Assembly: GCA_025352345.1 (NCBI GenBank)
Contig: JANXTP010000154.1
Location: 1 to 14,932 of the forward strand
Reading direction: 5' to 3'
Length of the DNA: 14,932 bases
Origin: Burkholderiales bacterium
GTDB taxonomy: Bacteria > Pseudomonadota > Gammaproteobacteria > Burkholderiales > Burkholderiaceae_C
A program made the translations under genes and the position numbers. The notes beneath the pieces are model-generated. The model was given only the letters and a program-made list of their open reading frames with translations, was not told the origin of the DNA and ran no database searches. The stretch's first letter is position 1; each line of letters opens with the position of its first letter. Shown here one piece after another: positions 1 to 6,999 of this stretch.

Positions 1-213
1 AGCCGTTGTCACCGATCCGGTCACCTACGACAGCGTCGTCAGGCCACTACCCAGGCCGGCGTCGCAGGGGTAGGAAGCTGGATGAATATCCAGTATTCTG
101 GCTCTGCTGGAGCTAAAAGGATACCCCTTTGTTTTATACAGTTTATGACACGCACACCTTGTTCCGGAGCTTCAGACCTGATCCTGCAAACATCCCGCTT
201 CACGGCAATCCCG
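1..213. other. Left-edge stretch without a recognised gene
   Basis: I recognise no gene here. One + frame is open from the edge to a TAG at 71-73 and would encode a 23-residue tail ending RPASQG; it may be the 3' end of a gene lying to the left, but I cannot identify it. The frame of the downstream phosphatase is also open back to the edge, but the encoded residues before position 214 do not resemble that family. The only structured element is the palindrome at 78-93, listed separately. The stretch around 115-150 is richer in A/T than its surroundings, as promoter DNA often is, but I could not fit a convincing -35/-10 pair. Confidence 0.5.
78..93. promoter_or_regulatory. Palindrome of CTG-N10-CAG form (LexA/SOS-box-like)
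   Basis: The 16-bp sequence CTGGATGAATATCCAG has perfect 6-bp arms (CTGGAT/ATCCAG) around a 4-nt centre. It fits the CTG-N10-CAG skeleton of the LexA operator of E. coli and many proteobacteria, although the usual T after CTG is a G. It lies about 120 bp before the phosphatase start and just after a possible upstream stop codon, so it is placed for transcriptional control. The LexA assignment is inference; any dimeric regulator could bind a site of this shape. Confidence 0.3.
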
Positions 214-825
214 ATGCGCACCTCCGCAGCACAAGCCTTGTTGTTCGACGTCGGTGGCGTCGTGGTCGACATCGACTTCAACCGCGCACTGCGCGCCTGG
301 TCGGCCCACTCGCGGCTGTCGCCGGATGAACTGAAAAAGCGGTTTCAGTTCGATACCGCTTACGAGCGGCATGAACGCGGTGAGATCGAGGCGAACGACT
401 ACTTCGACCACCTGGCATCAACGCTTCAGCTGATGGTCACACGCGAGGAGATCGCCAGCGGTTGGAACGCGATCTTCGTCGGGGAGATCACGGCCACCCG
501 CCGGCTGATCGAGGCCGCCCGAACAAGGCTGCCCTGCTACGCCTTCACGAACACGAACGCGTCGCACCTGGCCTGTTGGACACGGCTGTTCCCCGGGGTG
601 GTGGCCGCGTTCGACGAAATATTTGCATCGCACCAGATCGGTCTGCGCAAACCCGAGCACGCGGCGTTCGAGCACATCTGCCTTGCCACCGGTATCGCGG
701 CTGAAAATTTCGTCTTCTTCGACGACCTGCCCGAGAACGTTCAGGCCGCCTCGCGAGCCGGGCTTCAAGCGGTACTGGTCCGCTCGCCCGGCGATGTGGC
801 TCATGCGCTGCGAGGCCTGGGCTGA
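214..825 (+). CDS. HAD-superfamily phosphatase, YihX-like (sugar-phosphate phosphatase)
   Basis: A 203-residue cytosolic HAD hydrolase. Motif I is FDVGG at 11-15 with nucleophile D12; as is common in the FDxGG subgroup, the usual second Asp is replaced by Gly14. Motif II is FTNTN at 111-115, motif III is the Lys in LRKPE at 144-148, and motif IV is the FFDD acidic pair at 168-171. The segments VVDIDFNRALRAWS and HERGEI closely match E. coli YihX, an alpha-glucose-1-phosphate phosphatase, so a small phosphorylated sugar is the likeliest substrate. I chose the ATG at 214 because it stands just before motif I; the longer frame from 82 adds 44 residues unlike the family. No clear ribosome binding site precedes 214. 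A strong hairpin follows the stop codon, so the gene is probably a separate unit from urtA. The family is secure, the substrate is not. Confidence 0.85.
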   Translation: MRTSAAQALLFDVGGVVVDIDFNRALRAWSAHSRLSPDELKKRFQFDTAYERHERGEIEANDYFDHLASTLQLMVTREEIASGWNAIFVGEITATRRLIEAARTRLPCYAFTNTNASHLACWTRLFPGVVAAFDEIFASHQIGLRKPEHAAFEHICLATGIAAENFVFFDDLPENVQAASRAGLQAVLVRSPGDVAHALRGLG

Positions 826-856
826 GGGCTCAGCGGCGCATAGCGGCGCTGAGCCC
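826..856 (+). terminator. Hairpin after the HAD phosphatase gene, probable terminator
   Basis: Starting at the base after the stop codon, GGGCTCAGCG (826-835) pairs perfectly with CGCTGAGCCC (847-856) around an 11-nt loop. The hairpin is followed by TCTCTC rather than a strict T-run. Its position and stem strength suit a transcription terminator, although the weak U-tract leaves room for a purely mRNA-stabilising role. Confidence 0.6.
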
Positions 857-864
857 TCTCTCGC

Positions 865-882
865 ATACGCCATCAGGCGTAT
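865..882. repeat. Perfect 7-bp inverted repeat upstream of urtA
   Basis: ATACGCC (865-871), a 4-nt loop ATCA, then GGCGTAT (876-882). It lies between the phosphatase hairpin and urtA, about 100 bp before the urtA start. It could be the second hairpin of a double terminator, or a regulator site for the urt promoter. Nothing in the sequence decides between these. Confidence 0.45.
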
Positions 883-965
883 TCCGCCGGCCCGGTCGCC
901 TGCGTAACCTGCAACGCACGCCAAACGGCTTCCGATGCCGATTGCCGGTCGACCGAACAACCCTC

Positions 966-970
966 AGGAG
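966..970 (+). promoter_or_regulatory. Ribosome binding site of urtA
   Basis: AGGAG lies 10 nt before the ATG at 981 and fixes that start over the in-frame ATG at 942, which has no comparable site. Confidence 0.75.
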
Positions 971-980
971 CCCACCCCAC

Positions 981-2264
981 ATGAACACAACTCGCCGCCA
1001 ACTCGGCATGTCTCTCACTGCCGTTGCCCTGGGCGTGGCCGCCCTCGGCTTCACCTCCGTTGCCAGCGCGGCCGACACCATCAAGATCGGCGTGCTGCAC
1101 TCGCTGTCGGGCACGATGGCGATCTCCGAGTCGGTGCTGAAAGACACCGTGCTGATGACGATCGCCGAGATCAACGCCAAAGGTGGCCTGCTCGGCAAGC
1201 AGCTCGAGCCGGTCGTCGTCGACCCGGCCTCGAACTGGCCGCTGTTCGCCGAGAAAGCCAAGCAGCTGATCAGCCAGGACAAGGTCGTCGTGACCTTCGG
1301 CTGCTGGACCAGCGTGAGCCGCAAGTCGGTGCTGCCGGTCTACGAAGAGCTCAACAGCCTGCTGTTCTACCCCGTGCAGTACGAAGGTGAAGAACTGAGC
1401 AAGAACGTGTTCTACACCGGCGCCGCGCCGAACCAGCAAGCGATCCCCGCGGTCGAGTACCTGATGAGCAAGGCTGGCGGCGGCGCCAAGCGCTGGGTGC
1501 TGCTGGGCACCGACTACGTGTACCCGCGCACCACCAACAAGATCCTGCGCGCCTTCCTGCACAGCAAGGGCGTGAAGGACGAGGACATCGACGAGAAGTA
1601 CACCCCGTTCGGCCACAGCGACTACCAGACCATCGTCGCCGACATCAAGAAGTTCGCGGCCGGCGGCAAGACTGCGGTGGTCTCGACCATCAACGGCGAT
1701 TCGAACGTGCCGTTCTACAAGGAACTCGGCAACGCCGGCCTGTAGGCCAAGGACGTGCCGGTCGTCGCCTTCTCGGTGGGTGAAGAAGAGCTGCGCGGCG
1801 TGGATGCCAAGCCGCTGGTCGGCCACCTGGCCGCATGGAACTACTTCATGTCGATCAAGAGCCCGGCCAACACCGCCTTCATCAAGCAATGGGGCGACTA
1901 CGCCAAGGCCAACAACGTCGCCGGCCACAAGGACAAGCCGCTGACCAACGACCCGATGGAAGCCACCTACATCGGCATCCACATGTGGGCGCAGGCGGTC
2001 AAGAAGGCCGGCAGCACAGACACCGACAAGGTGGTCGCGGCGATGGCCGGCCAGACCTTCACCGCCCCGAGCGGCATCACTTCGATGATGGACCCGAAAA
2101 ACCACCACCTGCACAAGTCGGTGTTCATCGGCGAGGTCAAGGCCGATGGCCAGTTCAACGTGGTGTGGAAGACATCGGGCCCGGTCAAGGCTCAGCCTTG
2201 GAGCCCGTACATCCCCGAGAACAAGGGCAAGAAAGACGAACCCGACCTGTCGGCGAAGAAGTAA
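981..2264 (+). pseudogene. urtA: Urea ABC transporter substrate-binding protein, interrupted by an in-frame amber codon
   Basis: UrtA is the periplasmic urea-binding protein that delivers urea to UrtBCDE. Residues 1-30 look like a signal peptide with an RRQLG run, a hydrophobic core and an ASA cleavage site; RR followed by Q-L makes Tat export possible. The mature part begins ADTIKIGVLHSLSGTMAIS and carries family-typical segments such as TFGCWTSVSRKSVLPV, FYPVQYEGEE and, later, VVAFSVGEEELRG. Codon 255 (1743-1745) is TAG. The same frame continues open for 172 more codons to the TAA at 2262-2264, giving the expected full length of about 426 residues. Homologues usually have Lys at this place, so one A-to-T change (AAG to TAG) would explain it. 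No frameshift or other damage is visible. If real, the truncated product lacks much of the second lobe and would not bind urea. The distal part has no usable start: a GTG at 1755 has only AAGGA touching it. A sequencing error is an equal possibility. Confidence 0.9.
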
Positions 2265-2271
2265 CCGGCAG

Positions 2272-2299
2272 CCTCTGTGCCGCGTAGGCGGTGCAGAGG
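2272..2299 (+). terminator. Intercistronic stem-loop after urtA
   Basis: CCTCTGTGCCGC (2272-2283) pairs with GCGGTGCAGAGG (2288-2299), 12 pairs including two G-U wobbles, closed by a GTAG tetraloop. It starts 7 nt after the urtA stop codon and has no T-run. Binding-protein genes of ABC operons often end in such hairpins, which allow partial termination or protect the mRNA so that the binding protein exceeds the permease. That role here is inferred. Confidence 0.6.
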
Positions 2300-2306
2300 T
2301 CCGTCG

Positions 2307-2334
2307 GGGCGCGCACGGCGGGCGGCGCGCGCCC
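2307..2334 (+). terminator. Second GC-rich hairpin between urtA and urtB
   Basis: GGGCGCGC (2307-2314) pairs perfectly with GCGCGCCC (2327-2334) around a 12-nt loop. It lies 7 nt after the first hairpin and 36 nt before urtB. The tract is so GC-rich that some pairing is expected by chance, so this is less certain than the first hairpin. Confidence 0.4.
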
Positions 2335-2369
2335 TCCACTGCTCACGGCTTTCCTTGACCCGTCGAACC

Positions 2370-3959
2370 ATGTCCGTACCGTCGCTCCTGAAGTCGCTGG
2401 TGTTGCTGATGGCCGTGGCGCTGTGGGCAACGCCTGCATTCGCGTTGACACCTGCGCAGGTGCGCGCGATCGTGGTGGGTGAGAACGAGTCGCGCATCTC
2501 CGCCCTGAACGCCGTGCTCGAAGGCGCCGATGAGAAAACCGTGGCGCTGCTCCAGGCGCTGTCAGACGACGCGGTCAAGTTCACCGACGACGCGGTGTTC
2601 GTGATGAAAGACGGCAAGGGGTTCGACCCCGTCGCCGCCGCCGAGATCCCGGTGCCCGAGGCGGCCGAGGACGTGATCAACAACAACGAGATGCGCGGCG
2701 TGTTCGATGCCGCGCTCGCTTCCATCAAGCTCTTCTCGACCGACGTGCAGGTGCGTGCCGACGCGGTGAAGACGCTGCAAGGCGAGCCCGACGACTCGAA
2801 GTTGCCGCTGATCGAGAAAGCATATGCGGCTGAGACCGTGCCCGCCATCAAGGAGGCACTTGCGGCGCTGCGCGCCGCCCTGCTGCTGGGCAGCACCGAC
2901 AAGGCCCGCCGCCTCGATGCGGCCACCTCGCTCGGCGACAGCGGCACACCGGTGACCAAAACCTTGCTGCTCGACCGCCAGAAGGTCGAGACCGACCCCG
3001 AGGTGCGCGCCGCGATCGGCATTGCGCTCGGCAAGATCGAGGCGCGACTTGCCTGGGGCGAGCGGCTGGGCGTGATCTTCACTGGCGCCAGCCTCGGCTC
3101 GATCCTGCTGCTGGTGGCGCTGGGCCTGGCCATCACCTACGGCCTGATGGGCGTGATCAACATGGCGCACGGCGAGCTCATGATGATCGGCACCTACGCG
3201 ACCAATGTGGTGCAGAACCTGTTCCGGGCTTACCTGCCCGACGCCTTCGACTACTACGTGTTGCTGGCGATCCCGGCGTCGTTCCTGGCCGCGGCGCTGG
3301 TCGGTGCGGTGCTCGAGCGCAGCGTGATCCGCTGGCTGTACGGCCGCCCGCTGGAAACGCTGCTCGCGACCTGGGGCATCAGCCTGATCCTGCAACAAGG
3401 CGTGCGCACGATCTTCGGCGCGCAGAACGTCCCGGTTGAAAACCCAGCCTGGCTGTCCGGCGGGGTGGCGGCGATGAGCAACCTGACGCTGCCCTACAAC
3501 CGCATCGCGATCATCGCGTTCTCGCTGCTCGTGCTGGCCGGCGTCTCGGCACTGATCGCGCGCACGCAGCTCGGCCTGTTCGTGCGCGGCGTGACGCAGA
3601 ACCGCAAGATGGCCGCCTGCATGGGCGTCAACACCGCGCGCATCGACACCTATGCGTTTGCGCTCGGCTCGGGCATCGCCGGCTTGGCGGGCTGCGCGTT
3701 GTCGCAGGTCGGCAATGTCGGCCCCGACCTGGGCCAGAGCTACATCGTCGACTCGTTCATGGTCGTGGTGCTCGGTGGTGTGGGGCAGCTCGCCGGCACG
3801 GTCTACGCCGCACTCGGCCTGGGCATCCTGAACAAGCTGCTCGAAGGCTGGCAGGGCGCGGTGCTGGCCAAGATCATGGTGCTCGTCTTCATCGTCATCT
3901 TCATCCAGAAGCGGCCGCAGGGCATCTTCGCGATGAAGGGCCGGAGCGCCGAAGCATGA
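2370..3959 (+). CDS. urtB: Urea ABC transporter permease UrtB
   Basis: A 529-residue inner-membrane permease of the LivH/BPD family that forms the urea channel with UrtC. A signal sequence (1-25, ending ATPAFA) is followed by an Ala-rich, mostly helical region of about 200 residues that should lie in the periplasm. This extension distinguishes UrtB from the shorter LivH proteins. The permease part starts near residue 235 and contains GLMGVINMAHGEL (258-270), the ATWGISLILQQGVR segment (333-346) and, near the end, VVVLGGVGQLAGTVYAA. The C-terminus KRPQGIF is typical of the family. I chose the ATG at 2370 because it opens directly onto the signal sequence; the GTG at 2277 would add an Arg-rich stretch that overlaps the hairpins. 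No clear ribosome binding site is seen. The stop overlaps the urtC start by ATGA. Confidence 0.95.
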   Translation: MSVPSLLKSLVLLMAVALWATPAFALTPAQVRAIVVGENESRISALNAVLEGADEKTVALLQALSDDAVKFTDDAVFVMKDGKGFDPVAAAEIPVPEAAEDVINNNEMRGVFDAALASIKLFSTDVQVRADAVKTLQGEPDDSKLPLIEKAYAAETVPAIKEALAALRAALLLGSTDKARRLDAATSLGDSGTPVTKTLLLDRQKVETDPEVRAAIGIALGKIEARLAWGERLGVIFTGASLGSILLLVALGLAITYGLMGVINMAHGELMMIGTYATNVVQNLFRAYLPDAFDYYVLLAIPASFLAAALVGAVLERSVIRWLYGRPLETLLATWGISLILQQGVRTIFGAQNVPVENPAWLSGGVAAMSNLTLPYNRIAIIAFSLLVLAGVSALIARTQLGLFVRGVTQNRKMAACMGVNTARIDTYAFALGSGIAGLAGCALSQVGNVGPDLGQSYIVDSFMVVVLGGVGQLAGTVYAALGLGILNKLLEGWQGAVLAKIMVLVFIVIFIQKRPQGIFAMKGRSAEA

Positions 3960-5074
3960 GCGCCGTGATGCCCACCGTCGCGCCGGTCGCGGTACCGTAC
4001 AGGGGCCTGCTGACCGGCAAGAGCTGGTCGGCGGTGTTCGGCGCAACCGTCATCGTGTCGGTGCTGGTGCCGGTGCTGAACCTGCTGGTGCCGGCCGGCA
4101 GCGCGTTCCACCTGTCCGATTACGCGGTGCAGCTGATCGGCAAGATCATGTGCTACGCCATCTGCGCACTGGCGATGGACCTGATCTGGGGCTACACCGG
4201 CATCCTGTCGCTTGGCCACGGCGTCTTCTTCGCATTGGGCGGCTATGCGATGGGCATGTACCTGATGCGCCAGATCGGCAGCGACGGACAGTACCGCCTC
4301 CCGATGCCCGACTTCATGGTGTTCCTGAACTGGAAGGAGTTCCCGTGGGCCTGGGGTGTCAGCGATTCGTTCGTCGCGCAGATGCTGCTCGTGGTGCTGG
4401 TGCCCGGCCTGCTCGCGCTCGTGTTCGGCTTTTTCGCCTTCCGCTCGCGCATCAAGGGCGTGTACTTCTCGATCATCACGCAGGCCATGACCTTCGCGAC
4501 GATGCTGCTGTTCTTCCGCAACGAGACGGGCTTCGGTGGCAACAACGGTTTCACCGATTTCAAGCGCATCCTGGAGCATCCGATCGCCACACCGTCGATG
4601 CGCATGACGCTGTTCGTGATCACCGGCTGCACACTGATCGGCTTCTTCCTGCTCGCTCGCTGGCTCGTGGGCAGCAAGTTCGGCCGCGTGTTGCAGGCGA
4701 TCCGCGACGCCGAAACGCGGGTCATGTTCACCGGCTACGACCCACTGAAATACAAGCTGACGATCTGGGTCATCTCGGCGGTGATGTGCGGCATCGCCGG
4801 GGCGCTGTACGTGCCGCAGGTCGGCATCATCAACCCGGGCGAAATGTCGCCGGCAGCCAGTATCGAGATCGCGATCTGGGCGGCGGTCGGCGGGCGCGGC
4901 ACGCTGATCGGGCCGATCGTCGGTGCCTTCTTCGTCAACGGTGCGAAGAGCTGGTTCACGCAGGCCTTCCCCGAGTTCTGGCTGTATTTCTTGGGCGCGC
5001 TGTTCATCGCTGTGACGCTGTTCCTGCCGAACGGCATCGTCGGCCTGTTGCGCCGCAAGAAGGAAGGCAGCTGA
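3956..5074 (+). CDS. urtC: Urea ABC transporter permease UrtC
   Basis: A 372-residue inner-membrane permease of the LivM type, partner of UrtB in the urea channel. It has an N-terminal hydrophobic segment near 25-45, then the conserved LIWGYTGILSLGHGVFFALGGYAMG block, the INPGEMSPAASIEIAIWAAVGGRGTLIGP block that contacts the ATPases, and the C-terminal FLPNGIVGLL. Length and order of segments match the family. Translation is coupled: the start overlaps the urtB stop (ATGA, 3956-3959) with GGAG at 3943-3946 upstream, and its stop shares one base with the urtD start. No damage is visible, which contrasts with urtA. Confidence 0.96.
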   Translation: MSAVMPTVAPVAVPYRGLLTGKSWSAVFGATVIVSVLVPVLNLLVPAGSAFHLSDYAVQLIGKIMCYAICALAMDLIWGYTGILSLGHGVFFALGGYAMGMYLMRQIGSDGQYRLPMPDFMVFLNWKEFPWAWGVSDSFVAQMLLVVLVPGLLALVFGFFAFRSRIKGVYFSIITQAMTFATMLLFFRNETGFGGNNGFTDFKRILEHPIATPSMRMTLFVITGCTLIGFFLLARWLVGSKFGRVLQAIRDAETRVMFTGYDPLKYKLTIWVISAVMCGIAGALYVPQVGIINPGEMSPAASIEIAIWAAVGGRGTLIGPIVGAFFVNGAKSWFTQAFPEFWLYFLGALFIAVTLFLPNGIVGLLRRKKEGS

Positions 5075-5964
5075 TGACCCCCGATCTGATGAAGGCCGGG
5101 GCCGAGGCGCGCCGGGCGCGTGACAGCCAGCTCGCCGCGATGGGTGGCTCCGGCGGCCGTGAAGCCAGCTACGGCCGCGTGCTCGAACCCGGTGTGCTCG
5201 ATGTGACGCACGGGGCCGTGCTGTACCTCGACGACATCACCGTCAGCTTCGACGGTTTCAAGGCGCTGAATGCCTTGAGTCTGAGCATCAGCGCCGGTGA
5301 GCTGCGCTGCATCATCGGCCCGAACGGCGCCGGCAAGACCACGATGATGGACGTGATCACCGGCAAGACGCGGCCCGATCTGGGCCACGCCTACTTCGGC
5401 TCGACGATCGACCTGCTGCGCCTACGCGAGAACGAGATCGCCTCTATCGGCATTGGCCGCAAGTTCCAGAAACCCACGGTGTTCGAGCAGCTGAGCGTGT
5501 TCGAGAACCTGGAACTTGCGCTGCGTGCCGACCGCGGCGTGCGCGCGTCGATGTTCTTTCGCCTCAGCGGCGAACAACTCGATCGCATCGGCGAGATGCT
5601 GAAACTGATCCACCTGAAGGACAGTGCACAACGCAACGCCGGGCTGCTGAGCCACGGCCAGAAGCAGTGGCTGGAGATCGGCATGCTGCTGATGCAGGAC
5701 CCGAAGCTGCTGCTACTCGACGAACCCGTCGCCGGCATGACCGACGAAGAGACCGAGCGCACCGCCGAGCTGTTCCTGTCGCTGGAAGGCAGCCATTCGC
5801 TGGTCGTCGTCGAGCACGACATGAAGTTCATCGGCGAGCTGACGCAAAACGGCAAGAACGGCAAGAAGGTGACCGTGCTGCACGAGGGCAGCGTGCTGGC
5901 CGAGGGTCTGCTGAGCGAGGTGCAGGCCAATCAGAAAGTCGTGGAGGTTTACCTTGGCCGTTGA
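5074..5964 (+). CDS. urtD: Urea ABC transporter ATP-binding protein UrtD
   Basis: A 296-residue cytosolic ATPase of the LivG type that, with UrtE, powers urea import. Walker A is GPNGAGKTT (82-90), the Q-loop is in GRKFQKPTVF (Q132), the signature is LSHGQKQ (192-198), Walker B is LLLLDEP (212-218) and the switch His is H248. The first 45 residues, before the ABC fold, are hydrophilic and contain a Gly-rich stretch. The start is well supported by AAGGAAGG at 5060-5067 and by the TGATG coupling with urtC. Near the end the sequence NGKNGK arises from an exact 9-bp tandem duplication (5848-5865) in a surface-loop position; it keeps the frame. The gene ends 183 nt before urtE instead of abutting it, because a repeat element lies between them. 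Confidence 0.96.
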   Translation: MTPDLMKAGAEARRARDSQLAAMGGSGGREASYGRVLEPGVLDVTHGAVLYLDDITVSFDGFKALNALSLSISAGELRCIIGPNGAGKTTMMDVITGKTRPDLGHAYFGSTIDLLRLRENEIASIGIGRKFQKPTVFEQLSVFENLELALRADRGVRASMFFRLSGEQLDRIGEMLKLIHLKDSAQRNAGLLSHGQKQWLEIGMLLMQDPKLLLLDEPVAGMTDEETERTAELFLSLEGSHSLVVVEHDMKFIGELTQNGKNGKKVTVLHEGSVLAEGLLSEVQANQKVVEVYLGR

Positions 5965-5989
5965 GTTGACGCATCCCCAGGTGCACGGG

Positions 5990-6090
5990 CCGAGGGTGCC
6001 GGGCGACCGGCTCCGCTCATGTCCCCCGGGCCGAAAAGCCGGCCCTCCGCCTTTACTTCGCTGCGCCGCTCACCCGACACCCTCGGCAAC
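5990..6090. repeat. Intergenic repeat element with imperfect inverted ends, inside the urt operon
   Basis: The left end (5990-6005, beginning CCGAGGGTGCCGGG) matches the reverse complement of the right end (6071-6086) at 14 of 16 positions. In between is a GC-rich core with GGGCC/GGCCC arms and the stretch CTTTACTTCGCTGCGCCG. No reading frame in it looks coding. From memory, almost the same wording recurs between genes in Leptothrix- and Rubrivivax-type genomes, which suggests a dispersed REP- or MITE-like family; the copy number cannot be tested in this window. It sits in the 183-nt gap between urtD and urtE, where related operons usually have none. Confidence 0.55.
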
Positions 6091-6147
6091 CACCGTCGCA
6101 GGACTTTCGTCGAACATCCCTCCTCTGTGTAGATCGGGGCGACTGAG

Positions 6148-6855
6148 ATGCTGACGGTCGAGGGTGTCAACCAGTATTACGGCGGCTCGCACATCCTGCG
6201 CAATGTCGGGTTCGAGGCCCGGGCCGGCGAGGTCACGGTGATCCTCGGCCGCAACGGCGTCGGCAAGACCACGCTGCTGAAAAGTTTGATGGGCGTGGTG
6301 CCGGTGAAGACTGGCAGCATCACGCTCAATGGCACCGCGATCACCCGCGACACGCCTTACGAGCGGGTGCGCAAGGGTGTGGGCTATGTGCCGCAGGGCC
6401 GCGAGATCTTCGGGCGGTTGACAGTCGAGGAAAACCTGCGCATGGGCCTGGCCTACAAGAGCGGCAGCACGCCGATCCCGCCGCAGCTTTTCGAGCTGTT
6501 CCCGGTGTTGAAGCAGATGATCAACCGGCGCGGCGGCGACTTGTCAGGCGGCCAGCAACAGCAGTTGGCGATCGCGCGGGCGCTGGCGGCCGGCCCCAAG
6601 CTGCTGATCCTCGACGAGCCGACCGAAGGCATCCAGCCCAGCGTCATCAAGGACATCGGCCGGGTGATCCGCATGCTGGCCGATCGCGGCATGAACCCCG
6701 GTCAGCAAATGGCGATCGTGCTGGTCGAGCAGTTCTACGACTTCGCTGCCGAACTGGCCGACCAGTACCTGGTGATGGAGCGCGGCGAGATCATCCAACG
6801 CGGACGCGGCAAGGACATGGAAGCCGAGGGCGTCCGGGCGAAGATGTCGATCTGA
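6148..6855 (+). CDS. urtE: Urea ABC transporter ATP-binding protein UrtE
   Basis: A 235-residue cytosolic ATPase of the LivF type, the second nucleotide-binding subunit of the urea importer. Walker A is GRNGVGKTT (34-42), the Q-loop lies in GYVPQGREIFG (79-89), the signature is LSGGQ (132-136) and Walker B is LLILDEP (152-158), followed by TEGIQPS. The switch region reads LVEQFYDFA, with Gln where many ABC ATPases have His, as is usual for LivF/UrtE. The start ATG follows GGGGCGA at a fair distance. The gene is complete (AKMSI at the end) and its stop codon is within about ten bases of the IS remnant, so whatever originally followed has been replaced. Confidence 0.96.
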   Translation: MLTVEGVNQYYGGSHILRNVGFEARAGEVTVILGRNGVGKTTLLKSLMGVVPVKTGSITLNGTAITRDTPYERVRKGVGYVPQGREIFGRLTVEENLRMGLAYKSGSTPIPPQLFELFPVLKQMINRRGGDLSGGQQQQLAIARALAAGPKLLILDEPTEGIQPSVIKDIGRVIRMLADRGMNPGQQMAIVLVEQFYDFAAELADQYLVMERGEIIQRGRGKDMEAEGVRAKMSI

Positions 6856-6859
6856 TGCC

Positions 6860-6999
6860 GAACACACCGATGGGTACTCCCTACGATGCACTTGCACCAA
6901 GCGTACTGCTCGCTCGCAAACTTCGGGGGGGCTTGTTCGACTTGTTCATGACTCCATCCTCTCAAAGACTGGAGCCTCCTCAAACACCGGGGCGGTTCA
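6860..6999 (-). mobile_element. Truncated IS3-family insertion sequence: one end plus the start of orfA
   Basis: Read on the - strand from 6999, the DNA opens with TGAACCGCCCCGG, a terminus of the kind found in IS3-family elements. A leader with GAGGATGGAG then precedes an ATG (6949-6947) encoding MNKSNK, the usual start of one group of IS3 OrfA proteins. A run of seven C follows and shifts the frame. The next frame reads EVCERAVRLVQVHRREYPS, matching the OrfA consensus EVRERAVRMVQEHRGEYPS as I remember it. Similarity stops within a few bases of the urtE stop codon. So only about 140 bp of a roughly 1.2-kb element remain, the rest of orfA, orfB and the other terminus are gone, and what is left is frameshifted. 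No target-site duplication can be recognised. Confidence 0.8.

Noticed and set aside
82..213. Longer HAD protein starting at 82
   Set aside because: The extra 44 residues do not look like a signal peptide or domain, and the family starts just before the FDxGG motif.
796..980. Sigma-54/NtrC-type promoter for urtA
   Set aside because: Nitrogen control would be expected, but the only partial match (TGGCTC near 798) lies inside the phosphatase gene and lacks the GC/TTGC element at the right spacing.
1755..2264. Independent second gene from the distal half of urtA
   Set aside because: The GTG at 1755 has AAGGA only one base before it, too close to act as a ribosome binding site. The product would be an isolated C-terminal piece of UrtA without a signal peptide.
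873..2339. Long open frame of 488 codons on the - strand across urtA
   Set aside because: It lies antisense to well-conserved UrtA sequence and its product is Arg/Val/Asp/His-rich low-complexity sequence, as expected from the complement of GC-rich codons. It is a shadow.
2562..4046. Long open frame of 494 codons on the - strand across urtB
   Set aside because: Same reason: complement of strongly GC3-biased urtB, giving a His/Gln/Arg-rich product without any domain pattern.
4150..5073. N-terminal extension of urtD by 308 codons inside urtC
   Set aside because: The frame is open, but the extra residues are an out-of-frame reading of urtC. The ATG at 5074 has a good ribosome binding site and the usual coupling to urtC.
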